DNA of 64,000 bases from Mucilaginibacter_A sp050954285 (GTDB taxonomy: Bacteria; Bacteroidota; Bacteroidia; Sphingobacteriales; Sphingobacteriaceae): assembly GCA_050954285.1 (NCBI GenBank), contig JBPBPL010000012.1, positions 118,642 through 182,641 of the forward strand, in the 5' to 3' direction. The notes beneath the pieces are model-generated. The model searched no databases and was not told where the DNA came from. It saw nothing but the letters and a program-made list of their open reading frames with translations. Below, in pieces: positions 43,520-51,636 of this stretch. The translations under genes were made by a program, and so were the position numbers. Numbering within the stretch: the first letter of the stretch is position 1; each line of letters starts with the position of its first letter.

Positions 43520-44562
43520 TGGCAAAGATTTTAGTGGTGGATGATGAACCTGATTTGGAATTGCTGGTAAAGCAGAAGTTTCGCCGCAAAATCAGGGAAA
43601 ACCTGTACGAATTCGTGTTTGCCCAAAACGGGGAAGAAGCTTTAGAAAAAGTAAAGGAACATCCCGATCTGGACATAATCTTGTCTGATATCAATATGCC
43701 GGTAATGGACGGTTTAACATTGCTGAGCCGGTTGCCCGATGCAAATCCGATGTTAAAAGCAGTAGTAGTTTCGGCTTATGGCGATATGCAAAATATCCGT
43801 TTGGCCATGAACCGTGGTGCGTTTGATTTTGTAGTGAAGCCGGTTGATTTTGAAGATCTGGACCTCACGATGGAAAAAACCATTCAGCACGTACGGCAGT
43901 TACAGGAAACCTTAAAAGCGATTAAGGAAAACGATATTTTGAAAATGTATGTGGATGAAAACGTGCTTAACTTTATGACGCACAAAGAGTTTGAGCATGA
44001 TTTGATGCGGAATGAAATGATTGAAGCCACCATTATGTTTGTTGATGTATGCGAATTTACTTCGATTACGGAGCAGGTTCCGGCAAATACTGTAGTGCAT
44101 CTGCTAAATTCATTGTTTGATCAGATTGTTAAAGAAATTATTGTACAGGAAGGCCACGTAGATAAATTTATCGGCGATGCAGTGATGGCTGTTTTTAAGG
44201 GAGAAAATCATTTGGAACGCGCTATTAAAACTGCGTTGGCCGTAAAAGCACACTTGAGTACAGCGCCAGAAATTTCCGCAGGAAACAAAACTTTTCAGCC
44301 TAAAATTTCTATCGGTATTAATTCCGGGGAAATGGTTTCCGGCAATATTGGTTCAGTTTCACTTAAAAGACTGGATTATACGGTAATTGGCGATTCGGTT
44401 AATACGGCGCAACGCTTGCAAGCGGCTGCCAAACCTAACCAGATTTTAGTGAACGAACAGGTTTATCAGCAAGCTCATGCTTCTTTTACCATACAAAAAA
44501 TTGGTGAAGTAACGCTGAAAAACAAAGCCTTGCCAGCAACCGTTTATGAAATATTAGCGTAG
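43519..44562 (+). CDS. Response regulator with class III adenylate cyclase domain
   Basis: 347 residues. The N-terminal receiver (VDDEPDLE; Asp in LSDINMPVMDG about 56; KPVDFEDLD) joins by a helical linker (about 120-165) to a class III nucleotide cyclase domain (about 170-345). Both metal Asp are present (IMFVDVCEFTSIT and FIGDAVMAVF), as are the substrate Lys (VDKFIGD), LDYTVIGDSVNTAQRLQAA with the DYT Asp, and the transition-state Asn and Arg. All catalytic residues expected for adenylate cyclase are there, so phosphorylation by the adjacent kinase probably controls cAMP synthesis. cAMP rather than cGMP is inferred. Confidence 0.92.
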   Translation: MAKILVVDDEPDLELLVKQKFRRKIRENLYEFVFAQNGEEALEKVKEHPDLDIILSDINMPVMDGLTLLSRLPDANPMLKAVVVSAYGDMQNIRLAMNRGAFDFVVKPVDFEDLDLTMEKTIQHVRQLQETLKAIKENDILKMYVDENVLNFMTHKEFEHDLMRNEMIEATIMFVDVCEFTSITEQVPANTVVHLLNSLFDQIVKEIIVQEGHVDKFIGDAVMAVFKGENHLERAIKTALAVKAHLSTAPEISAGNKTFQPKISIGINSGEMVSGNIGSVSLKRLDYTVIGDSVNTAQRLQAAAKPNQILVNEQVYQQAHASFTIQKIGEVTLKNKALPATVYEILA

Positions 44563-44636
44563 GTTTTAAAACGATTCTGAAACCTGAATTTTACAATTAT
44601 ATCCAAACCTAAACCTTAAAAGTAAGCGGATTTATT

Positions 44637-44644
44637 TACTTTTG
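44637..44644 (+). promoter_or_regulatory. Likely gltA -7 element
   Basis: TACTTTTG matches TAnnTTTG, 19 bases before the gltA ATG. Confidence 0.5.
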
Positions 44645-44663
44645 AGCTTTAACCTATATCTCC

Positions 44664-45950
44664 ATGCCAGAAACAGCACAAATAAAGCTTGCAAAAAATA
44701 CCTATGATTTGCCTGTAATTACAGGGACGGAAAATGAAAAAGCGGTTGATATTGCCAAACTTCGTGATCTTACCGGCTACATTACCCTGGACACCGGCTA
44801 CAAAAATACTGGTGCCACTAAAAGTGCCATTACTTTTTTAGATGGAGAGCTTGGCATTTTACGTTACAGAGGCTATTCTATTGAGCAACTGGCCGAAAAA
44901 TCCAGCTTTATGGAGGTTGCTTTTTTACTGATTTATGGTGAATTGCCAACCGAAAAACAAATTGCAGATTTTCAGACAGAAGTGAGCCACCACACATTGG
45001 TTCATGAAGATATGAAAAAGTTTTTTGACGGATTTCCAAGTCATTCCCATCCAATGGGTCAGCTGGGTTCGTTGGTTTGCTCGCTGTCGGCTTTTTATCC
45101 GGAATCATTAAATAACAATCAAACTGAAGCGGAAATTAATTTAACCATCATCAAAATGCTGGCTAAAATGAGTACGATTGTTTCCTGGATTTATAAAAAA
45201 TCTTTTGGCCATCCGATCGTTTATCCGCAGAACAAATATGATTATGTAAGCAATTTCCTGCACATGACTTTTGGTCAGCGCACGGAAGAAGTTGCAGTTG
45301 ATCCGGTTTTGGTGGATGTGATGAACAAGCTGCTGATTTTACATGCTGATCATGAGCAGAATTGCTCTACTTCCACGGTCCGCATTGTTGGTTCTTCGGA
45401 TTGCAATTTGTATGCTTCTATTTCTGCCGGGATTTCTGCTTTGTGGGGACCGTTGCATGGTGGTGCCAACCAGGCAGTTATCGAAATGCTGGAGCAGATT
45501 AAAAATGATGGCGGCGATACACAAAAATGGATCGCGAAAGCAAAAGATAAAAACGATCCTTTCAGGTTGATGGGTTTTGGCCATCGGGTTTATAAAAACT
45601 TCGATCCTCGTGCCAAGATCATTAAAAAAGCTTGTGATGATGTTTTAGCAAGATTAGGGGTAAATGATCCCATTTTGGAAATTGCCAAGCAGCTGGAAGA
45701 AGCAGCTTTGAAAGATGAATATTTTGTACAGCGTAAGTTGTATCCGAATGTGGATTTTTATTCGGGCATTATTTATCGTGCATTGGGTTTTCCTACAGAG
45801 ATGTTCACCGTTTTATTTGCCTTGGGTAGATTGCCGGGCTGGATCGCTCAATGGAAAGAAATGAAAGTGAATAAAGAGCCGATTGGCCGTCCGCGTCAGG
45901 TTTACGTTGGTGCTACCGAACGTGATTATGTGGAAATGCAGGCACGATAA
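44664..45950 (+). CDS. gltA: Citrate synthase
   Basis: 428 residues, type II hexameric class length with the N-terminal small domain. Catalytic blocks: LHADHEQNCSTSTVRIVGS (about 230-248), GPLHGGANQAV (about 264-274, catalytic His), GFGHRVYKNFDPRA (about 305-318) and YSGIIYRALGFP (C-terminal Asp block about 370). Joins oxaloacetate and acetyl-CoA in the TCA cycle. Single gene with its own promoter. Confidence 0.97.
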   Translation: MPETAQIKLAKNTYDLPVITGTENEKAVDIAKLRDLTGYITLDTGYKNTGATKSAITFLDGELGILRYRGYSIEQLAEKSSFMEVAFLLIYGELPTEKQIADFQTEVSHHTLVHEDMKKFFDGFPSHSHPMGQLGSLVCSLSAFYPESLNNNQTEAEINLTIIKMLAKMSTIVSWIYKKSFGHPIVYPQNKYDYVSNFLHMTFGQRTEEVAVDPVLVDVMNKLLILHADHEQNCSTSTVRIVGSSDCNLYASISAGISALWGPLHGGANQAVIEMLEQIKNDGGDTQKWIAKAKDKNDPFRLMGFGHRVYKNFDPRAKIIKKACDDVLARLGVNDPILEIAKQLEEAALKDEYFVQRKLYPNVDFYSGIIYRALGFPTEMFTVLFALGRLPGWIAQWKEMKVNKEPIGRPRQVYVGATERDYVEMQAR

Positions 45951-45971
45951 TTTCAATATGAAAATTTAGGT

Positions 45972-46147
45972 GATAAAAGAAGCTTTCGGAAACGAAGGCT
46001 TTTTTTGTGTTCTGTTATCATGAGCGTAGCGGAAGGATATTCTTTCACCTAAAACCATTTTTTACCTGATAAAAGAAGCATTTCAGTTAATCGCTTTGAA
46101 GGAAGATTTTTCTATTTGGTTGAAATGACAAGAATGCTTCTTTTATC
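45972..46147. repeat. Composite repeat: large inverted repeat plus three motif copies
   Basis: Motif copies at 45972-45985 (preceded by AAAATTTAGGT), 46068-46081 and inverted 46134-46147. Around them is a degenerate inverted repeat: TCATGAGCGTAGCGGAAGG (from 46019) against GGTTGAAATGACAAG (to 46133). It resembles the element at 61787, whose right arm also runs straight into a motif. Fills the gltA/nupC convergent spacer. Confidence 0.7.
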
Positions 46148-46157
46148 GCACAAAAAT

Positions 46158-47435
46158 CTACATTAAAATTCCGGCAATTGTAGCTGATAAATAAGAAGCC
46201 AAGGTACCGCAGATTAAAGCTTTCATGCCTAATTTTGCCAGATCATGGCGGCGTTCGGGAGCCAGCTCACCGATGCCGCCAACCTGTATGGCAATAGAGC
46301 TGAAATTGGCAAATCCGCATAGGGCAAAACTGGCAATTACCAATGCTTTTGGCGTTAAAGAGGCTTTAATTTTGATCAGATCAAGATAAGCTACAAATTC
46401 GTTCAGCACCATTTTTGTGCCCATCAGCGAGCCAACGGTGCGTACATCTTTTCCCGGAACACCCATCGCCCAGGCAAAAACAGAAAACAAAGCACCTAAA
46501 ATTTGCTTCAAACTCAACGTTTTTAAATCGATACCAATAAAATCCAAACTGGCGTGTAGTGTGTTTCCCATAAAAAAACCAACTTTTCCTAGCAGATAAT
46601 CCAGCAGGGAAATGATCGCAATAAAACCGATCAGCATGGCAATAACATTCAACCCAACTTTCAAACCATCGCTGGCTCCATGAGAAATGGCATCTACCAA
46701 ATTGGCATCCACTTTTTTAATATCTAATGATACTTTTCCTTTTGTTTCGGAGATTTCCGTTTCTGGCCAAACAATTTTGGAAATCACCAAAGCGCCTGGT
46801 GCAGCCATAATACTGGCCGCCAGCAAATATTCCGCAGGAACGCCGAAAGAGATATAAACCGCCATTACGCCGCCGGCAATACAGGCCATACTTCCAGCCA
46901 TGGAAGCCAGTAATTCAGACATGGTCATCCCTTTCAGAAATGGTTTGATCATGATTTGTGCTTCCACCTGGCCCACAAATGTGCTGGCTACGTTGGATAG
47001 TGCTTCTGCTCCGGAAACGCCCATCAGCTTATATACCACAATGGCAACCCATTTTACAATGCGTTGCATGATGCCTAAATGATAAGCTACGCTCACCAAA
47101 ACGGCTACAAAAATGATGGTTGGGATGATGCTGAAAAAGAAAATCGTATTCACGTTTGTGCCAAAAGCTTTGTTCAGAAACAAACGATCCGTGAGCGGAC
47201 CGAAAACAAAAACGGCACCTTCGTGCGAGAAATCAAGGAGTCGGGAAACTTTTTCGCCCAGCCAAGAAAAAATATGCTTGCCAAGCGGGGTTTTTAAAAT
47301 AAACAAGGCTAAAAGAAGCTGAATGGCCAAACCTGATAGCACGACCCGATAGTTGATCGCTTTTCTATTGTTGGATAATAAAAAAGCTATTCCAAAAATC
47401 AGCACAATTCCTATTAATCCGGTAAATCTTTCCAT
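46158..47435 (-). CDS. nupC: Concentrative nucleoside transporter (NupC/CNT family)
   Basis: 425 residues, about ten membrane segments. CNT signatures: GQVEAQIMIKPFL (about 155-167), the repeated GVMAVYISFG and AAPGALVISKI, and CGFANFSSIAIQVGGIGELAPERR (about 380-403). Cation-coupled uptake of nucleosides. Downstream of the BFN/etf genes on the same strand with a 76-base gap. A motif copy (47309-47320) is in frame. Confidence 0.93.
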   Translation of the reverse strand: MERFTGLIGIVLIFGIAFLLSNNRKAINYRVVLSGLAIQLLLALFILKTPLGKHIFSWLGEKVSRLLDFSHEGAVFVFGPLTDRLFLNKAFGTNVNTIFFFSIIPTIIFVAVLVSVAYHLGIMQRIVKWVAIVVYKLMGVSGAEALSNVASTFVGQVEAQIMIKPFLKGMTMSELLASMAGSMACIAGGVMAVYISFGVPAEYLLAASIMAAPGALVISKIVWPETEISETKGKVSLDIKKVDANLVDAISHGASDGLKVGLNVIAMLIGFIAIISLLDYLLGKVGFFMGNTLHASLDFIGIDLKTLSLKQILGALFSVFAWAMGVPGKDVRTVGSLMGTKMVLNEFVAYLDLIKIKASLTPKALVIASFALCGFANFSSIAIQVGGIGELAPERRHDLAKLGMKALICGTLASYLSATIAGILM

Positions 47436-47511
47436 ATACGCTGCTCAGCTTAAAAATAAAAGTTGAAAATTAAGATTAAGATCGGAGATTATAGAAAAAT
47501 GTGGACAAATA

Positions 47512-48114
47512 TCAGGATGATTTGCGCCTCGTTAGTTCATCCCGGATTTTGGCAGCTTTTTCGTAAGATTCCTCAGAAAGTGCATCTTTTAGTTTTCCCT
47601 CCAATTCTTCCATGCTAAAAGAAGTATAACCTTTAGCCACGGCTGCCATATTTTTTTCTTCCTGCGGATCAGCATTGATATTTTCGAGGTAAACAAAATC
47701 GTTGCCTTCAATTACAATTCCGGCAGAAGACAGAATGAATTCGTAAGTAAATATCGGGCAATTGAAACGTACGGCCATTGCAATGCCGTCCGATGTGCGG
47801 GCATCAATTTCCATCGTTTTCTTACCATCAGAACAGATCAGTTTGGCATAAAAAATTCCATCAATCAAGTTATAAATAATTACTTCCTGTATGGTGATGT
47901 GAAAAGACTGCGCAAAAGTTTTAAACAGATCGTGTGTAAGCGGGCGGCTGGGCGTCATTTTTTCAATCTCGATGGCGATTGCCTGCGCTTCAAAACTACC
48001 AATTACGATTGGCAAACGACGGCGGCCGCTGATTTCGCCCAAAACCAAAGCATACGCACCAGATTGGGTTTGGCTGTAGGACAATCCTACAATATCCAGT
48101 TTTATTTTTTGCAT
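47512..48114 (-). CDS. Bifunctional nuclease family protein (BFN/DUF151) with UVR motif
   Basis: About 200 residues from ATG 48114 (MQKIKLDIVGLSYSQ); ATG 48129 is possible. The BFN domain (about 1-135) is followed by a C-terminal UVR-type helix pair, MEELEGKLKDALSEESYEKAAKIRDEL, as in UvrB/UvrC interaction motifs. This fusion is typical of Bacteroidota. Nuclease activity is inferred from distant plant and archaeal homologues. Start and stop are 12 to 26 bases from etfA, so it belongs to the etfB-etfA operon. A motif copy (47615-47627) encodes TSFS. Confidence 0.88.
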   Translation of the reverse strand: MQKIKLDIVGLSYSQTQSGAYALVLGEISGRRRLPIVIGSFEAQAIAIEIEKMTPSRPLTHDLFKTFAQSFHITIQEVIIYNLIDGIFYAKLICSDGKKTMEIDARTSDGIAMAVRFNCPIFTYEFILSSAGIVIEGNDFVYLENINADPQEEKNMAAVAKGYTSFSMEELEGKLKDALSEESYEKAAKIRDELTRRKSS

Positions 48115-48140
48115 GTTATTGCCCATCACAAATATTCTAA

Positions 48141-49124
48141 TTAGCTTATTGCTAATGTTTTATAATTTTTAACAGCCTCTATTAATTTTGGAACGATCTC
48201 GAAAGCATCACCCACAATACCGTAATCTGCCACTTTAAAAAATGGTGCATCCGGATCTTTATTAATCACCACTATCACTTTTGAAGCACTTACGCCCGCC
48301 AAATGCTGGATGGCACCAGAAATACCAATGGCAACATATAAATTTGGACTTACCGAAATACCGGTTTGCCCAACATGTTCCTCGTGCGGCCGCCAGCCAG
48401 CATCAGAAACCGGTTTGGTGCAGGCAACAGCCGCGTCCAATGCTTCTGCTAAATCTTCGATCATTTTCCAGTTTTCCGGCCCTTTTAAACCTTTCCCTGC
48501 CGAAACAATCCGTTCCGCATCTGGCAAAGAAACTTTTTCGGTTGATCGTAAAATCTCTTTCACCAAAATGCTAAAATCCGATGCTTCTTTTACCGGCATA
48601 AAATCTTCCACCTCAGCAGTAACCTTATTTTCTATAATTTTAAAAGTGTTTGGGTTGAGGGAAATTACTTTTTTAACCGATGTTAATGCTACCAAAGCTG
48701 ATGCACGGCCAGAAAAAGCAGTTTTTTTAACAATAAATTTTCCGTGTGCAGTATCCGGCAAATCCGTTGCGCCATCTGCTAAACCAGCTTGCAGTTTTAC
48801 CGCAATCCGAGCAGCTAAGCCGCTGCCAGATAAAGAGTTGGAGAGGATAATGATATCAGTGTTTTCTTTCTCGGCAACCTCAGTAATAATGGAAGCATAA
48901 GCCTGATTCGCAAAAGTTTTTTGCTCATCGCCAGAAATATTTAATACTCTTTTTATGCCATAATTTCCGAGGCTTTCCAGTTCATCACGCAAAACTTCAC
49001 CAATAGATAAAGTAATTACAGTTGTACTTAGCTGATCTGCAAGGGCCTTAGCATAACAAACCGCTTCCAAAACGGCTTTTTTAAACCGGCCTTCCGTATT
49101 CTCCGCATAAATTAAAACAGGCAT
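48141..49124 (-). CDS. etfA: Electron transfer flavoprotein subunit alpha
   Basis: 327 residues. The N-terminal adenine-nucleotide-hydrolase-like domain is followed by the conserved FAD domain: RIVSAGKGLKGPENW (about 204-218), GQTGISVSPNLYVAIGISGAIQHLAG (about 258-283) and NKDPDAPFFKVADYGIVGD (about 293-311). Accepts electrons from acyl-CoA dehydrogenases with EtfB. 24 bases after etfB. A motif copy (48581-48594) encodes VKEAS. Confidence 0.96.
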   Translation of the reverse strand: MPVLIYAENTEGRFKKAVLEAVCYAKALADQLSTTVITLSIGEVLRDELESLGNYGIKRVLNISGDEQKTFANQAYASIITEVAEKENTDIIILSNSLSGSGLAARIAVKLQAGLADGATDLPDTAHGKFIVKKTAFSGRASALVALTSVKKVISLNPNTFKIIENKVTAEVEDFMPVKEASDFSILVKEILRSTEKVSLPDAERIVSAGKGLKGPENWKMIEDLAEALDAAVACTKPVSDAGWRPHEEHVGQTGISVSPNLYVAIGISGAIQHLAGVSASKVIVVINKDPDAPFFKVADYGIVGDAFEIVPKLIEAVKNYKTLAIS

Positions 49125-49148
49125 AAAACAATATTGCTAATTTAAAAT

Positions 49149-49874
49149 TTAAATCACTCTGGCTTCCTGGTGCAAACGATTTACCAAATCATTTGTGTTT
49201 GCTGCAGAAATCAATTGTACTTTTCTACGTGGTTCCGGCGTTTCAAAACCGATTACTTTAGCAAATGAATCTAGAGCAAGCGCTTCTAAAACCTGAATCG
49301 GTTTTGTTCGCGCAGCCATTGTACCACGCATGTTTGGTATTTTCCATTCTGCAACACCTTCCGCAGTACCAATAATTACAGGTAAAGGAATATTTAATAT
49401 TTCTTTACCTCCTTCAATTTCACGCTCGATTGTAGCTGTTGTTCCATCAATATCAATTTTTTTCGCTACCGAAACCGAAGGCAAATCCAAAAACTCGCCC
49501 AGCATCGCCGCTACCTTTGTACCGTTGTAATCGATGGATTCCATGCCGGCTAAAATCAGGTCGAACGGATTAGATTTTACAAATTGCGCGATCTGATAAG
49601 CCACAAAATAAGCATCCGTTGGCTCGGCATTGATCCTGATTGCATCCGCTGCACTAACTGCCAGTGCCTTCCTGATTACTGGTTCAGTAGCAGCCGTTCC
49701 AACATGAATTACGGTTACTTTTCCACCTAAATCTATTGCCCGCGAAAGTGCAATTTCATCATACGGGTTCAGAATAAACTGCACACCGGTTGCATTAAAT
49801 TGCGTGTTGTTATCCGTAAAAGTTATTTTTGCCGTAGTATCCGGCACCACACTGATGCAAACCAGGATGTTCAT
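49149..49874 (-). CDS. etfB: Electron transfer flavoprotein subunit beta
   Basis: 241 residues. LNPYDEIALSRAI (about 37-49), the DLILAGMESIDYNGTKVAAMLGEFL block (about 105-129), and IPNMRGTMAARTKPI (about 179-193) are EtfB signatures; the latter binds AMP. First gene of etfB-etfA-BFN. Divergent from the TPR gene, 44 bases apart. Confidence 0.96.
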   Translation of the reverse strand: MNILVCISVVPDTTAKITFTDNNTQFNATGVQFILNPYDEIALSRAIDLGGKVTVIHVGTAATEPVIRKALAVSAADAIRINAEPTDAYFVAYQIAQFVKSNPFDLILAGMESIDYNGTKVAAMLGEFLDLPSVSVAKKIDIDGTTATIEREIEGGKEILNIPLPVIIGTAEGVAEWKIPNMRGTMAARTKPIQVLEALALDSFAKVIGFETPEPRRKVQLISAANTNDLVNRLHQEARVI

Positions 49875-49918
49875 ACAAGAAATATTTTTGCAAAATTATA
49901 AAAATTACACCGTTTAAG

Positions 49919-50260
49919 ATGCAGCAAACCCGATTGGACAAGCTTTTAGCGTTTTTTAATGATGAGCCGGGAGATGAATTTCTCAAATACGCGCTCGCTA
50001 CCGAATATCTCCGTCTGAATGATACCGCCAAAGCTTTGGGTTTTTATGAGGATTTGGTAAACAATCATCCGGCTTATGTGGGTACTTATTATCATCTGGG
50101 GAAATTGTACGAAGCACTTAACCGCAAGCCAGATGCTGTTTTTACCTATGAAAAAGGCATGGCCATTGCCCGGCAAGCAAATGATAACCATGCTTTTGCC
50201 GAGTTGCAGGCCGTGCATCAGGAACTTACCGGCTGGAAAGACGAATACGAAGATGATTAA
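49919..50260 (+). CDS. Small tetratricopeptide-repeat protein
   Basis: 113 residues with two to three TPR units (about 15-110), for example AKALGFYEDLVNNHPAYVGTYYHLGKLYEAL and DAVFTYEKGMAIA. No signal peptide, so a cytoplasmic scaffold or adaptor; partner unknown. It is 11 bases upstream of the chromate transporter gene and probably cotranscribed. A motif copy (50133-50146) encodes DAVFT. Confidence 0.85.
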   Translation: MQQTRLDKLLAFFNDEPGDEFLKYALATEYLRLNDTAKALGFYEDLVNNHPAYVGTYYHLGKLYEALNRKPDAVFTYEKGMAIARQANDNHAFAELQAVHQELTGWKDEYEDD

Positions 50261-50271
50261 ACGCAACCGTT

Positions 50272-51471
50272 TTGAGTAAGCGAAATATTTTGTTTTTGCG
50301 TGATGTATTTTTTTATACGTTGACTGCTTTTGGCGGTCCGCAAGCGCATTTAGCTTATTTATTACGGGAATTTGTGGAGAAGCGACGTTACATTTCCGAA
50401 GAAGAACTGATGGAACTGAACGCGCTTTCGCAAGTGCTTCCGGGGCCATCATCAACTCAAACGCTGGTTGGAATTGCCTGGAAAACAGGCGGTTTAGGTT
50501 TAGCGCTGCTTGCTTTTTTTATATGGGTAATTCCATCAGCCCTGATGATGTGCATTGCTGCCATCTGCTATAAAATGTTTGTTGAAAAAGGCATGTTCAC
50601 GCATGCTTTCCGTTATGTGCAGCCGGTTACCGTTGGCGTAGTAGCTTATGCAGCTTACAGTTTTGGGCGAAAGTTTTTGAAATCAGAACTGTGTTTTTTG
50701 CTCGGATTATCAGCTATGGCGGCCACGCTGATTTTGCGTAGTGCTTATGCTTTTCCAATTTTAATTATGATGGGCGGCATTATTTCCTCCGCTTTTGAAG
50801 CCAAAGCTGAAGAAGATGCACTTCGGGTAAAACTTTTTGCGGGCATCAACCAGCGTAAAGTGACTTATTTTATCGGAATTTTGCTATTTTTTGCTGCTTT
50901 GGGTGCGCTCATTAACCAAACATCTCCTTTCAGTTTGCCGGTGCGTTTGTTTGAAAACTTTTACCGCAACGGTATTCTGATTTTTGGCGGAGGCCAGGTT
51001 TTAGTTCCATTAATGTTCACGGAGTTCGTGGAGATGAAACATTACCTCAGCAATTCCGAGTTTTTGTCAGGTTATGCTTTGCAGCAGATTTTGCCGGGGC
51101 CAACTTTCGCCTTTACTTCTTTTATCGGTGCATTAACGCTGGGCAATCGTGGTTATGGCATCAGCGGACAAATTTGGGGCGGCTTTATCTCGATGTTGGG
51201 CATTAATCTGCCAGGCCTGATTTTGATCTTGTTTATCGTTCCGTTTTGGGACGATCTAAAAAAAATCAGCCGCATCCGTAATTCTTTAAGCGGAATAAAT
51301 GCCGTTGCTGTTGGTTTTATGGTCGCAGCATTTTTGTTTCTGGCAGAACCTTTTTTAAATGATTATAAAGGACTTGGGTTGATGTTCGGTACTTTTTTAC
51401 TGCTGAATTTTACACCGATAAAAACACCATTTGTTATTTTGCTTGGTGTTTTGTTAAGCGTGATTTTCTGA
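50272..51471 (+). CDS. chrA: Chromate transporter, two-domain ChrA type
   Basis: 399 residues, 10-12 membrane segments in two homologous halves. The first has FGGPQAHLAYL and LSQVLPGPSSTQTLVGIAW (about 55-73); the second has FGGGQVLVPLM and GYALQQILPGPTFAFTSFIG (about 264-283). This is the long ChrA form. It exports chromate or related anions; the natural substrate may be different. The start is TTG (TTGAGTAAGCG), because no in-frame ATG precedes the conserved N-terminus. A motif copy (51113-51126) encodes FTSFI. Confidence 0.9.
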   Translation: MSKRNILFLRDVFFYTLTAFGGPQAHLAYLLREFVEKRRYISEEELMELNALSQVLPGPSSTQTLVGIAWKTGGLGLALLAFFIWVIPSALMMCIAAICYKMFVEKGMFTHAFRYVQPVTVGVVAYAAYSFGRKFLKSELCFLLGLSAMAATLILRSAYAFPILIMMGGIISSAFEAKAEEDALRVKLFAGINQRKVTYFIGILLFFAALGALINQTSPFSLPVRLFENFYRNGILIFGGGQVLVPLMFTEFVEMKHYLSNSEFLSGYALQQILPGPTFAFTSFIGALTLGNRGYGISGQIWGGFISMLGINLPGLILILFIVPFWDDLKKISRIRNSLSGINAVAVGFMVAAFLFLAEPFLNDYKGLGLMFGTFLLLNFTPIKTPFVILLGVLLSVIF

Positions 51472-51503
51472 AAGGCTGTTTAAATTTTGTTCAAAAATCC
51501 TTT

Positions 51504-51600
51504 ATGCTTCTTTTATGCCTGTAAATTTTGATTTTGTAACTTATACAATTAAAGAAAAAGTGTAACCCACTTTCAGATTTTAGGTTGATAAAAGAAGCAT
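51504..51600. repeat. Inverted motif pair, TC type, convergent spacer
   Basis: ATGCTTCTTTTATG (51504-51517, followed by CCTGTAAATTTTG) and GATAAAAGAAGCAT (51587-51600, preceded by AGATTTTAGGTT) flank a 69-base centre between chrA and dnaB. Both are extended copies. Confidence 0.82.
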
Positions 51601-51636
51601 CAAAAAAATCCTGAATAAAATTTAAACAAGTTCTGA

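Noticed and set aside
48310..48900. 196-codon plus-strand open frame antisense to etfA
   Set aside because: Antisense shadow; Ser/Ala/Pro-rich with no domain, etfA is certain.
49946..50455. 169-codon minus-strand frame over the TPR and chrA genes
   Set aside because: Antisense shadow of two recognisable genes.
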